Positions 48,705 to 59,482 of a stretch of DNA of 64,000 nt are shown here, piece after piece. Numbering within the stretch: the first letter of the stretch is position 1; each line of letters opens with the position of its first letter. Below the pieces are notes generated by a model, which did not search any database, was not told the DNA's origin, and saw nothing but the letters and a program-made list of their open reading frames with translations. The stretch is taken from assembly GCA_963513935.1 (NCBI GenBank), contig OY740767.1, positions 154,634,431-154,698,430 on the forward strand, read 5' to 3'. Origin of the DNA: Aphrophora alni (Eukaryota > Arthropoda > Insecta > Hemiptera > Aphrophoridae). Both the position numbers and the translations under genes were made by a program.

Positions 48705-49955
48705 ACTTAGATATTTTGAACCTCTACAAGGATATATGAGGAAATAAAAATCCTATTACGTCAGAGTATCAGCAGGTAAGTTAAAATTTCCCACATTATA
48801 ACATCTACCCGAGGGTTGGTCTTATAGGGTGTTCTGGAAATCTCATTGACGTCAATAAATTACACGCAATGACGTCTATTTTGTAGTTTTAATTTGTTTT
48901 TTTCTTAATTATTCTATACATAGAACAGAAGAAAAGTGATTTGACGTTAAAATTTTCGTGAATAAATTTGAATTTGTGTGTTCGTGAGTCCAAAAAAATT
49001 ATGGAAAGTCAGGGTCGGACATTTTTGACAGTACCTTCGCTATTTGTAGGGATATAGGGTTGGTACCATTACATGCCTAATTGAAGTCTGCATAAATGTG
49101 TTGTATCAGTACAGGAGACTGTTTCCGAGTTTCAATAGGGTTGTATATTAGCATATTATAGTCACCCTATACAAGGAGGGTGTTCAATTTACTGAAGTTA
49201 TGAAACAGTCAATAAACATCGTAAATAAGAGGAATAACAGGTATTATAAACTTTTAACTGTTGTCATTTATTGAAAAATACTGTTATAGCGTGGTTATTA
49301 TTTGACCTATAATCATTAAAAATATATTAAATCTAGTCCGAAGTATTTTGTGTGTGTATATACTGGTAGAAGGTTACATACAAATCTGAAGTTAATTTAT
49401 TATTTATTTATAAGAAAACACAAAAACAGAAGAACAGACGAGAAACGAAGGGACACATAGAAAGTCTAAATAATATGAATTAAGGTTCCTCAATAGGTTT
49501 TAACTTCATATAAACTTAAAATTATTATTATTCGTCAGTGACGTGGAAACAATTAAACTGGCTTTGGGTTGATTCTAATATTTGGTCAAATTTCCCACAA
49601 CTATAATTATTATCAAAAATGAGTTTGTCACATTGTCACACAAATAATCACAAAATTTGATTGAAATAGTTTAGACTGATTTTATGATATACACTTTTTA
49701 ATACGTCTTTTTGTTTATACTTATATAAAGTAGGGTTTGTTATGATGGTTATGTGGCATCCCTCCGATAACACTGTTGGAACTTGTTACAAAATATCATC
49801 TAAAATTCAGTAAACATACGATCAACTATTATAATACATTATTATCTTTCAAAACGATTGGTTTATTGCTCAGCTAAAATCTTTACAGCGATACTGCACT
49901 TGGAATACTAAATATAGTATATTAACAATTATTTCAATAGAAGTTCTATACGAAC
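48705..49955. other. AT-rich non-coding DNA
   Basis: No gene recognised. Weak dispersed-repeat similarity near 49650-49720. Confidence 0.5.
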
Positions 49956-49958
49956 ATA

Positions 49959-50290
49959 TACCATATTTTGTGTCTTGAGAAAGCGTCTTCCTTCTAAGCC
50001 ATACATATTACAACTCGTTCAAAAATTGAAACCAAACGATAAATTTAAGCGCCGAGACTTTTACACTGAATTATTGTAGGGCCAATCAGTAGAGGACATT
50101 CTACTCAAGTCTGGGCTACGTAAAGGACTGACTCTCCTGGGCCTATGTCTCAGGTGGGAGAAGATATGCCAAATGTAACCTTTCAACAGGGTGGAGTTCC
50201 ATCCGGATATTGTAGAGCACCTTCCCACCATGTGTCTAATTCATTAAGTTATGTGCTGCAATGCAAGACAATATTCTTACTACTAATCTT
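49959..50290 (+). pseudogene. Internally deleted IS630/mariner-type DDE transposase
   Basis: The first part (to TAG at 50077) reads VLRKRLPSKPYILQLVQKL, then KPNDKFKRRDFYTELL. This is the helix-turn-helix and linker pattern (LRKRL..KPY.LQL...L...D...R..F) of a common insect DDE family. The second part (from 50145) reads MPNVTFQQGGVPSG, matching the FQQDGAPPH block around the second catalytic aspartate. That aspartate is G here. The roughly 100 residues normally between these blocks, including the first catalytic Asp, are missing, and a stop intervenes. A dead, deletion-derived copy. Confidence 0.6.
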
Positions 50291-50344
50291 ACGTATCACC
50301 AGTACACTTAGTTTTGTTTACGTTGGGATGATCTTGTAGGCTTT

Positions 50345-50780
50345 CTCTTAGAATTACGTCATCAAACCATTCGCCTGACGGCTCTGTTTATTAATATCTT
50401 TGTTTTTAATAAAGTAAAATGTTATTTTGTAGCTGTGGGCCAAACTAATAACCCAGTTATTAAGCGTGTGGGTGTCGGGGGTGTTAAAACATCTTTTAAA
50501 GAACCATATAAACAACAAATATTTTGATTTGGTTTTTGTTATTATTTTAACAATTATTCACCTCAATCTTACTTTCTTCCTAAAACAACAAAAATAAATA
50601 GGGTTTGTTAAAAACCGATGCTAACGATTTTAATAAAATTTTACTCTAGTGCAGTAGTCTTTAACAAAACCTATTGTTCGTAAGTTAAAGACTAAAACCC
50701 GGTCATAGACTGTTACGTGGTAATAATGTTCGAAACTCGTGTTTCAAGTAATAAAAATACCCACCGTCATTTTATTGAAA
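50345..50780. other. AT-rich non-coding DNA before the 76-bp array
   Basis: No gene recognised. Confidence 0.5.
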
Positions 50781-50784
50781 TACC

Positions 50785-52760
50785 ATTACAGTACTTCTAT
50801 TGACAACTAAGGAAGTGGTTAGGGTTAGTTTTGGTTTTGGCGGTGAGTGAGTGGGGAAGTCTACCATTACTTCCATTTACAACTAAGGAAGTGGTTAGGG
50901 TTAGTTTTGGTTTTGGCGGTGAGTGAGTGGGGAAGTCTACCATTACTTCCATTTACAACTAAGGAAGTGGTTAGGGTTAGTTTTGGTTTTGGCGGTGAGT
51001 GAGTGGGGAAGTCTACCATTACTTCCATTTACAACTAAGGAAGTGGTTAGGGTTAGTTTTGGTTTTGGCGGTGAGTGAGTGGGGAAGTCTACCATTACTT
51101 CCATTTACAACTAAGGAAGTGGTTAGGGTTAGTTTTGGTTTTGGCGGTGAGTGAGTGGGGAAGTCTACCATTACTTCCATTTACAACTAAGGAAGTGGTT
51201 AGGATTAGTTTTGGTTTTGGCGGTGAGAGAGTGGGGAAGTCTACCATTACTTCCATTTACAACTAAGGAAGTGGTTAGGGTTAGTTTTGGTTTTGGCGGT
51301 GAGTGAGTGGGGAAGTCTACCATTACTTCCATTTACAACTAAGGAAGTGGTTAGGATTAGTTTTGGTTTTGGCGGTGAGAGAGTGGGGAAGTCTACCATT
51401 ACTTCCATTTACAACTAAGGAAGTGGTTAGGGTTAGTTTTGGTTTTGGCGGTGAGTGAGTGGGGAAGTCTACCATTACTTCCATTTACAACTAAGGAAGT
51501 GGTTAGGGTTAGTTTTGGTTTTGGCGGTGAGTGAGTGGGGAAGTCTACCATTACTTCCATTTACAACTAAGGAAGTGGTTAGGATTAGTTTTGGTTTTGG
51601 CGGTGAGTGAGTGGGGAAGTCTACCATTACTTCCATTTACAACTAAGGAAGTGGTTAGGATTAGTTTTGGTTTTGGCGGTGAGTGAGTGGGGAAGTCTAC
51701 CATTACTTCCATTTACAACTAAGGAAGTGGTTAGGGTTAGTTTTGGTTTTGGCGGTGAGTGAGTGGGGAAGTCTACCATTACTTCCATTTACAACTAAGG
51801 AAGTGGTTAGGATTAGTTTTGGTTTTGGCGGTGAGAGAGTGGGGAAGTCTACCATTACTTCCATTTACAACTAAGGAAGTGGTTAGGGTTAGTTTTGGTT
51901 TTGGCGGTGAGTGAGTGGGGAAGTCTACCATTACTTCCATTTACAACTAAGGAAGTGGTTAGGATTAGTTTTGGTTTTGGCGGTGAGTGAGTGGGGAAGT
52001 CTACCATTACTTCCATTTACAACTAAGGAAGTGGTTAGGATTAGTTTTGGTTTTGGCAGTGAGTGAGTGGGGAAGTCTACCATTACTTCCATTTACAACT
52101 AAGGAAGTGGTTAGGATTAGTTTTGGTTTTGGCGGTGAGAGAGTGGGGAAGTCTACCATTACTTCCATTTACAACTAAGGAAGTGGTTAGGATTAGTTTT
52201 GGTTTTGGCGGTGAGTGAGTGGGGAAGTCTACCATTACTTCCATTTACAACTAAGGAAGTGGTTAGGATTAGTTTTGGTTTTGGCGGTGAGAGAGTGGGG
52301 AAGTCTACCATTACTTCCATTTACAACTAAGGAAGTGGTTAGGGTTAGTTTTGGTTTTGGCGGTGAGTGAGTGGGGAAGTCTACCATTACTTCCATTTAC
52401 AACTATGGAAGTGGTTAGGATTAGTTTTGGTTTTGGCGGTGAGTGAGTGGGGAAGTCTACCATTACTTCCATTTACAACTAAGGAAGTGGTTAGGGTTAG
52501 TTTTGTTTTTGGCGGTGAGTGAGTGGGGAAGTCTACCATTACTTCCATTTACAACTAAGGAAGTGGTTAGGATTAGTTTTGGTTTTGGCGGTGAGTGAGT
52601 GGGGAAGTCTACCATTACTTCCATTTACAACTAAGGAAGTGGTTAGGGTTAGTTTTGGTTTTGGCGGTGAGTGAGTGGGGAAGTCTACCATTACTTCCAT
52701 TTACAACTAAGGAAGTGGTTAGGATTAGTTTTGGTTTTGGCGGTGAGAGAGTGGGGAAGT
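50785..52760. repeat. 76-bp tandem array, 26 units without a length change
   Basis: GGAAGTGGTT starts at 50811 and recurs every 76 bp to 52711, exactly 25 intervals with no indel. Units carry TTAGG(G/A)TTAGTTTTGG, GGCGGTGAGTGAGTGGGG and CTACCATTACTTCC. Two main variants split 13:13 at GGG or GGA. A further GTGAGAGAG variant (units 6, 8, 14, 18, 20 and 26) occurs only on the GGA type. The left edge grades into a diverged half unit (TACCATTACAGTACTTCTATTGACAACTA). Identical 63-codon frames at 51075, 51683 and 51987 are repeat artefacts. Confidence 0.98.
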
Positions 52761-52764
52761 AAGT

Positions 52765-53555
52765 GTGTGCAATTATAATGCAGCCATTATTTTCTTTTCG
52801 GTTTCTCCAGGACTACATTGAATAAGCATTGCCAATTAAATATAAAACGGAGTATAGAGCAGATTATACAGTGAACCAAAAATGATGACAAATTAGTTTA
52901 ATGTGAAAGGGTCTAACGTGAAGCTGGAATTTTTACTCCAAATTAATTGGTTTTTGAAGCATTTGAAATTCGATATTAAATGACCTACCTTACAAAACAT
53001 GTTGATGCAATTGACTTAGCCTTGACCTTATTGTTTTCCTCGCTTACGTCAATGGGCTTCAAGCTGAGATAAAATATAGGGATCAACGATTTGATTGTTA
53101 TCTAACTAAGGATTGTCTTGTGTATTGCGACCGTGACATTTTATTTTATCAGAAAGTTATGTGATGGGTCAAAAAGTCGATTCTATTCCGTCTTCTTCCT
53201 CAATTTAAAGTATAGATATATTTTGGTTATTTTAATACCTTATAAAGGGGGGGGGCTTAAATTTGTAAATATAAACCTGCATCGAGTAAGTTTTTACTTT
53301 TGCAAATATACATTAGTAGCCCTAAGCATACATCTAGAAAGAGTATATAATGGATCAGAAAATTAAATTGATGTTGATTTTTTATAGAATAGACCTATAT
53401 TCGTTTTGAGCGTTCCTTATTTTAAAAAAAAGAAGGTTTTTGTAATTATGTCTGCTTATCTGTCGTATATGCAATACATTATACCCTAAATGCATGTACC
53501 GATTTTAATCAAATTTAGTATGAGGGCATATTTTCGCCATATCGCCAGATTTTTT
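52765..53555. other. AT-rich non-coding DNA
   Basis: No gene. A G run lies at 53247-53253. 53497-53560 is a GATCAAAATC-family fragment (ACCGATTTTAATCAAATTTAG) leading directly into the 18-bp minisatellite. Confidence 0.5.
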
Positions 53556-53560
53556 AATAT

Positions 53561-54444
53561 TTCTTTGATTGTACCGGTTCTACTGATTGTATCGGTTCTA
53601 CCGGTTGTACCGGCTCTACTGCTTGTACCGGTTCTATTGATTGTATCGGTTCTACCGGTTGTACCGGCTCTACTGATTGTACCGGTTCTACTGATTGTAT
53701 CGGTTCTACCGGTTGTACCGGTTCTACTGATTGTACCGGTTATATTGGTTGTATCGGTTCTACCGGTTGTACCGGCTCTACAGATTGTACCGGTTCTACT
53801 GATTGTACCGGTTCTATTGATTGTATCGGTTCTACCGGTTGTACCGGCTCTACAGATTGTACCGATTCTACTGATTGTACCGGTTCTACTGATTGTACCG
53901 GTCTATCGGTTCTACCTGTTCTACCGATTGTAGCGGTTCTACCGGTTGTACCGGTTCTATTGATTGTATCGGTTCTACCGGTTGTACCGGCTCTGCTCTA
54001 CTGATTGTACCGGTTCTACTGATTTACCGGTCTATCGGTTCTACCGGTTCTATTGATTGTATCGGTTCTACCGGTTGTACCAGCTCTACTGATTGTACCG
54101 GTTCTACTGATTGTACCGGTCTATCGGTTCTACCGGTTCTACCGATTGTAGCGATTCTACCGGTTGTACCGGTTTTACTGATTTTACCGGTCTATCGGTT
54201 CTACCGGTTCAAGTGATTGTACGACTTTTACCGGTTGTACCGGTTGTACCGGTTGTACTGATTGCACCGGTTTTACCAATTGCACTGTTTCTACTGATTG
54301 CACTGGTTCTATCGGTTGTACAGGCTCTACCGGTTGTACAGGCTCTACCGAATGTGTCGGAACTACTGATTGCACCGGTTCTACTGATTGTATCGGTTCT
54401 ACCGGTTGTACCAGCTCTACTGATTGTACCGGTTCTACTGATTA
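53561..54444. repeat. 18-bp minisatellite, about 49 units
   Basis: The basic unit is TTCTACCGGTTGTACCGG, with common changes CTGA for CCGG and ATCGG for ACCGG and a few 12- or 15-bp steps. It is packed with ACCGGT palindromes and CpG, unlike its surroundings. Because 18 bp is six codons, long frames open on both strands: a hydrophobic VPVLLIVSVLPV series, a GSTDCTGSTGCTGS series, and a minus-strand TGTISR series. Several overlapping open frames in one tract argue for periodicity, not coding. Confidence 0.95.
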
Positions 54445-55544
54445 AGTTGACTATAAGTTGTTGCATTTATTGTCCTATGAATTTATAACTGAGCGTTAAA
54501 CTTAACAAAGGGGCTGAGGCAAGTACCACGATGTAGCTACACGTGACGATATCGTGGTGTTATCTATCAATTAGGCCTACCTTCGTTATCAACAGATTAG
54601 GTTCAATTGTTTATTGGCTACGCATCACTGCGTTTCTCTGTCTTAGTAGCATGTTTTCACAAAGTGACACTATACTAAGTAAGGTCTGTAGCACAAACGC
54701 GTCGACCTGTTTTAATCAAATTCTATACGTAAGCATAATATCGTTATATTGCAGGACCTTTTTTTTTTTCATTCATAAATGATTAAAAATTTTGGGGTTA
54801 GTTGGATAAAAATTTGTTAAAAGACCAAACAAAATGTATTGGCCGTCATCTATCCAAACTGCCGATTCACGAGTTATTGGTAATAAAGGAAAACTTAATT
54901 TTTCAAAATCGGCCATACAGATTTCGTTAAAATTTTAACGACCAATATCCAAACATGTGTATAAAATCTCAAGTCATTACAAAATAGGATTTACACCGAG
55001 GACAAGTGAAGCAAGTTTAGGTCGTCACTTTGTGATAGGCAAACTACATCTTTGGTGGGGATTAGTTTCGGTTAGGTTAGGTTAGGTTAGGTTAGGTTAG
55101 TTTCGGTTACGTTGGGGATGTTAGTGCAACGTTTATTTAGAAGTCAACTCTTAATGTGGAAAATATTTTGTTATTTAAAGAGTTATTCAAAATTGTACGG
55201 GAATATTTCGAGTGCTGGTATCAAAGCTAACAAAAAATAAAAACGTTTATGAATCAGAATGTTTGTGCAATGTTTACACATCATTTATTTATTTGTCCCA
55301 ACGTCTAAAGTAAATGGAGAAGAATTGATGGTGTTGTGTATTGTTTGTTTGTACAATGTTTGCCCTACTGATTTATTCTTATAGGTCCAAACAAACAATA
55401 AAGGTATTGTTTAGGTAGGTTTCTATAAAGAGAAGTGACACAAAACCTTGTCCTGCTGTTGAACAGTACACACTGTTAAGGTTGTTAACCCTTCCCACTG
55501 TGATCCACCTGACATATTTTGGCCCATATCTCGGAACTCTTTCA

Positions 55545-55576
<32 letters not shown>

Positions 55577-56855
55577 CTTGAAATTTGAAAATTTCTGCTA
55601 TAAAAAAACACATAATTACGATTAGCTCAAACGTTTTTGATTAAATTTTGTTTAAGAGCAGTCTATAAGGATCTAAACAAAACGCATGGATCGTCATCTC
55701 TGAAAATATGCTGGTTAGTGAGTTATTGGTAAAAAAAAAAAAAAAACTGACATGGGTCGTTATAAAATACTCAATTTCTCTAAATAGACTCTACCGATTT
55801 TGTTGAAATTTTAGTGGAATGTGAGGATTTAATGGCCCAAACTAGTATGCAAAATTGCAAATAACAAAAAATATTAAGGTTCAGGAATAATTGGCAGAAG
55901 AGATAAAAAACAAATTGTATGGTTTTTTTTATGGTAACTAACCTTCAAATTTCTAATTATCAACTAAATGAAAAATTCACATTATATGGTCAAAATTTCC
56001 CCACATGCCAAATTTAAATGAAATCTGTTCACATATTTGTAGAACACTGGACATCATTCCAATAACAAAATGGATATATCCGCAAAAACTCGACATTGAT
56101 TTTTTGACCCATCAAATAACAGAAAAGCCCATATAATACAGACACCCCCCCTCCTCCTAGAGAGAGAAGGATGAAAGGAAGGGTGGACACAACTACTCTC
56201 AGCTTGGTAATCCCGAGGGACTTGGCTGGATCTACACTTTCCTAAACAGGACCAACTCTTCTTCTTTTCCCGACCGTGACGCTATTACAGCCTACCTGCT
56301 ATTAATAAAACTGTATCATCGCGTGATCCAAATATAGACAATCAGTTGTATTCCATTGCTACTACTAACTATTTAGGTTTCAATTCATATCAACAAGATT
56401 TTCGTTGTTGTTTAAATATACTAATCATTTCGTTGCTTTGCTGATATTTTGTAAATAAATATTTCTGGAGAAATATATTGTTCGTAACTGTTAAGACCAG
56501 ATGATGACTGTGTTGACATAAAAAACAATCGCTTACCAATGTCGTGTGTCCGCTCTGGCTGTCTGGATACACTCTCGGAATGAATTCGTGCAGCGAGATG
56601 TTGGACCTAAAAAAAAAAAAAACATTTCTTTTATATTTTATAAACATCATTTTTCCACAATAAATCTATAAAATTATTGTTTTTATTTTTTAGTTTTACA
56701 CTTTCCTAAAGCTTGGATGAAGCATTACTTTTTCGATAAAGTATCTCTTATTTTTGTTTGGTACGTCCCACCAGCTTGGTCAATTTTGAATCAAAATTTT
56801 ACAAATTTAATCAATTCCTTTAAGAGTCTAACCAAACGCCTAAAACAAAATATGT
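54445..56855. other. AT-rich non-coding DNA with dispersed repeat fragments
   Basis: No gene. GATCAAAATC-type fragments occur near 54700, 54900, 55630 and 55980-56110. Poly-T lies at 55545-55572. 56205-56310 is a plus-strand GAGGGCTAGGGG-family copy (GGTAATCCCGAGGG... GACGCTATTACAGC). An ACCACGAT / ATCGTGGT inverted pair lies at 54525-54558. Confidence 0.5.
55071..55100 (+). repeat. Interstitial TTAGG telomere-type repeat
   Basis: Six GTTAG units, i.e. (TTAGG)n, are flanked on both sides by TTAGTTTCGGTTA. TTAGG is the ancestral insect telomere repeat. The run is short and could be ordinary microsatellite. Confidence 0.7.
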
Positions 56856-56873
56856 TATAAAGAGATAATAATT

Positions 56874-58723
56874 TTATTTATTTATTCTATCTATCATTAC
56901 ATAATACAATTACAATAACAAACAGAACAAATCAACATCTTGACCAATCCCAATAGGATCGACTAAAGACTTATATATCTAATACATCACATTTGTAGGG
57001 CTAACATTAATATGGTCCCTTAGCCATTAATCACCAGCTTACTAATCAAATCATGAGGTTTGGTTCTCTTGAGTCGTCGAATCCCATCAGCGCTGTCAGT
57101 CAACGCCTTCATGTCCCGATGAACGTGAACTAGTAGACGCTGTTCATGCCTCAAAGCTACCCTCCTCACTTCTTCCTTTACGAAATTTACTTTCAAATCT
57201 CTGTGTAAATCACTGTTCCTGATGTACCATGGAGCTTGAACTATTCCTCTAAGGACTTTATTTTGAAAGTTCTGTATTTTCTTCATATTTGTTTCCTTTG
57301 TACAGCCCCAAATTTGGATACCATAGGTCCATACAGGCTTCAGCACCTGCTTGTATATTAAAAGCTTATTGTGGATTGATAACTCTGAGTTTCGTCCAAG
57401 CAACCAGTAAAGTTGCCTGTATTTCATGTTTAATTCTTCCTTCTTTTTCTTGACATGCTCTTTCCACTTTAACTTAGTATCAAGGGTCATGCCAAGATAC
57501 TTAGCTGTGTTTACGTGGGACAATGTTTTGTCGTTTATTATCAAGGGTATTGGTACTAACTTTTTATTAGTGAAATGGATATACGTTGACTTTCCTTCAT
57601 TTATTTTAATGCGCCAACGTTTAGTCCATTCATTAACTCGGTCCACAGCTCTCTGCAGTTTACTGGTCGCAACGTCAGCATCCCCTCCAACAGCTAAGAT
57701 GGCGGTATCATCAGCAAAGGTTGCAATGGTGGTATTATTTTCCTGAGGTATGTCACGGGTAAACAGTAAATAAAGGGTAGGGCCAAGAACACTTCCCTGA
57801 GGCACCCCTGCTGTTATCCGATGAAGATCTGAAAACTTGTTGTCATATCTGACACGAAAGTATCTACCCGAAATATACGAGCTGAGTATTTGAAAATACT
57901 GTCGAGGAAGGTCTCGATCAAGTTTAAACAATAATCCCTCATGCCAGACTCTATCAAAAGCCTGTACAACATCAAGAAAGACAGCCGCACAGACCTTCTT
58001 TTCCTCAAGTGTTTTCTCAATTATGTCAGTGATACGATGAACTTGGTCGATCGTTGAGTGCTTTGCTCTAAAGCCAAATTGGTGTGGTGGAATTAGTTGT
58101 CTATCTTCTACAACAATCATTAATCTCTTCAGTATTAGTTTTTCCATTATTTTTGACAAGGTAGGCAACAAGGAAATAGGTCTATAAGACGCAACTTCAT
58201 AAAGCGATTTTCCTGGTTTAGGTATTACGATTACTTCAGCAATTTTCCAATGTTTAGGAAAATACATCATCTTAAAGCAGGAATTTATGAGTTTTAATAA
58301 TTTGCGTAAGGCTATCATGGGTAGTTCTTTAATGATTTGAGCTGTTATCAAATCATATCCTGGTGCTTTTTTTGTGCGAAGATTACAATGAATTATATTT
58401 ATTAATTCCTTCATGGTGGCAAGGGGAATTCTTGCTTCATCAATCTTATGAATTTTATCTATATTTTCTCCCTCTGTTTGCTGTGGCAATGGTTGGAAAA
58501 CACTTTTCAAGTGTTCAGCGATGAGATCTGCCTTCTGTCTTGAACTACGTGCCCATTGTCCATCGGACATCTTCAATGGTGGATTCCGAATTTTAGGCCT
58601 TTTTATTCTTTTAGCTGCTTTCCATAGTGAGTATTCAGTATCCTCTCCTGCCGTCAACTCTTTTAGAAACTTATTGATAGATTCGTTCTTTATCGATCGA
58701 ATCAGTTTCTTCAGTTCATTGCT
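56874..58723 (-). mobile_element. 5'-truncated Jockey-type LINE with 14-bp TSD
   Basis: AAGAGATAATAATT occurs at 56860-56873 and 58724-58737 and delimits a 1,850-bp insert. On the minus strand the insert starts in mid-ORF2 (a serine codon at 58723-58721) and runs through the RT and C-terminal region. It then has about 145 bp of 3' UTR and ends with a short AATAAATAAATAAA tail. The endonuclease domain and ORF1 are absent. The exact duplication and intact reading frame point to a recent insertion. Confidence 0.93.
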
Positions 58724-58765
58724 AAGAGATAATAATTGATAGTTTTTTTTAATACACACAATCAA
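57020..58765 (-). CDS. Jockey-type LINE reverse transcriptase (ORF2 C-terminal part)
   Basis: The open frame is 581 codons, but residues 1-14 are read from host flank and the element begins at S15. Domains in order: pre-RT linker (ELKKLI...EYSLWKAAKRIKRP, 17-57); RT entry KKAPGYDLI (132-140); SYRPISLLPTLSKIMEKLI (193-211); QFGFRAKHST (229-238); palm motif AVFLDVVQAFDRVWH (261-275) with catalytic D265; AGVPQGSVLGP (319-329); FADDTAI (350-356) with catalytic D352 and D353; WRIKINEGKS (384-393) and AKYLGMTLD (421-429). The C-terminal connection domain (TYGIQIWG, LHRDLKV, RRLKRTKPHDLI) is typical of Jockey/BS/Juan relatives. All catalytic residues are present and no stop or frameshift is seen. 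The enzyme normally copies LINE RNA at the nicked target. With no endonuclease, this copy cannot move itself. Confidence 0.93.
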   Translation of the reverse strand: MIVCIKKNYQLLSLSNELKKLIRSIKNESINKFLKELTAGEDTEYSLWKAAKRIKRPKIRNPPLKMSDGQWARSSRQKADLIAEHLKSVFQPLPQQTEGENIDKIHKIDEARIPLATMKELINIIHCNLRTKKAPGYDLITAQIIKELPMIALRKLLKLINSCFKMMYFPKHWKIAEVIVIPKPGKSLYEVASYRPISLLPTLSKIMEKLILKRLMIVVEDRQLIPPHQFGFRAKHSTIDQVHRITDIIEKTLEEKKVCAAVFLDVVQAFDRVWHEGLLFKLDRDLPRQYFQILSSYISGRYFRVRYDNKFSDLHRITAGVPQGSVLGPTLYLLFTRDIPQENNTTIATFADDTAILAVGGDADVATSKLQRAVDRVNEWTKRWRIKINEGKSTYIHFTNKKLVPIPLIINDKTLSHVNTAKYLGMTLDTKLKWKEHVKKKKEELNMKYRQLYWLLGRNSELSIHNKLLIYKQVLKPVWTYGIQIWGCTKETNMKKIQNFQNKVLRGIVQAPWYIRNSDLHRDLKVNFVKEEVRRVALRHEQRLLVHVHRDMKALTDSADGIRRLKRTKPHDLISKLVING

Positions 58766-58769
58766 TTAC

Positions 58770-59480
58770 TTAGTTATTCAGGTGAACCTTCATTGAGATT
58801 ATTTATGAGTAGGCCTATTGTATGATGGGCTGTGTAACTACTATGAATGGTACCTCAATTAATCCCGAATGAGAGATGGCGACCAATACATTTTTTTGGG
58901 GTCCTCTATTAGAGTTGATTATAAGACAATTCGTAATTTAATTTTTTTTCTCTTGGAGCTGTGTTATAAAAGACATAATTTCCTCAACTTATTTCATTCA
59001 AATTTTAGTGAAATGTGAAGATTAAATACTTAAATTCGTAAATAGTAAATATAAAATTAAAATAAACCTAGAAGTAGGTGATTTTATTGTAATATAATTT
59101 AAGCTCTGAACACAACAAAACAAGTGTAAGCCCTTTTTAACATCCTTAGAGGCTCACTTTACTTAGTTAGAGATACACCTTTTTACTTACACAGTAGCCT
59201 ATACGAAGTTAATGAATTTGGTAATAGCAGACAATTTTGACCTCAGATTTTTTTTACAGATCTTCAATTTTCGTGGCCTCAGAAAACCGAAAAAGTAATT
59301 TTCGACGTACCATCTGTCTGTCGTCGTTCTAATTGTAGTCTGTGCGTAAACACTACAGCGGCAAAAAAATAAGATAGGGCGTGTATTTTGGTATAGTGAT
59401 CTAGTGATAAACCCTATTGAAATTAAGAAAAATCAAAATGGTGGGCATTTTAAACAATTTTATATTCACATGTACCCTAT
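58770..59480. other. AT-rich non-coding DNA leading into the 142-bp array
   Basis: No gene. 59390-59480 resembles 36170-36270 and is probably the left part of the dispersed element that hosts the satellite. Confidence 0.5.
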
Positions 59481-59482
59481 AA

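Noticed and set aside
51075..52178. Three identical 63-residue proteins
   Set aside because: They are the same three-unit read of the 76-bp array at 4- and 8-unit offsets.
53490..54488. Hydrophobic or Ser/Thr/Cys-rich repeat protein in the 18-bp minisatellite
   Set aside because: Overlapping frames are open on both strands, the expected result of an 18-bp period lacking stops. No start context or transcript evidence.
57426..58739. Other open frames overlapping the Jockey RT (57426-57746 and 58521-58739 plus, 57814-58020 minus)
   Set aside because: All lie in other frames of the RT coding sequence, whose motifs fix the true frame.
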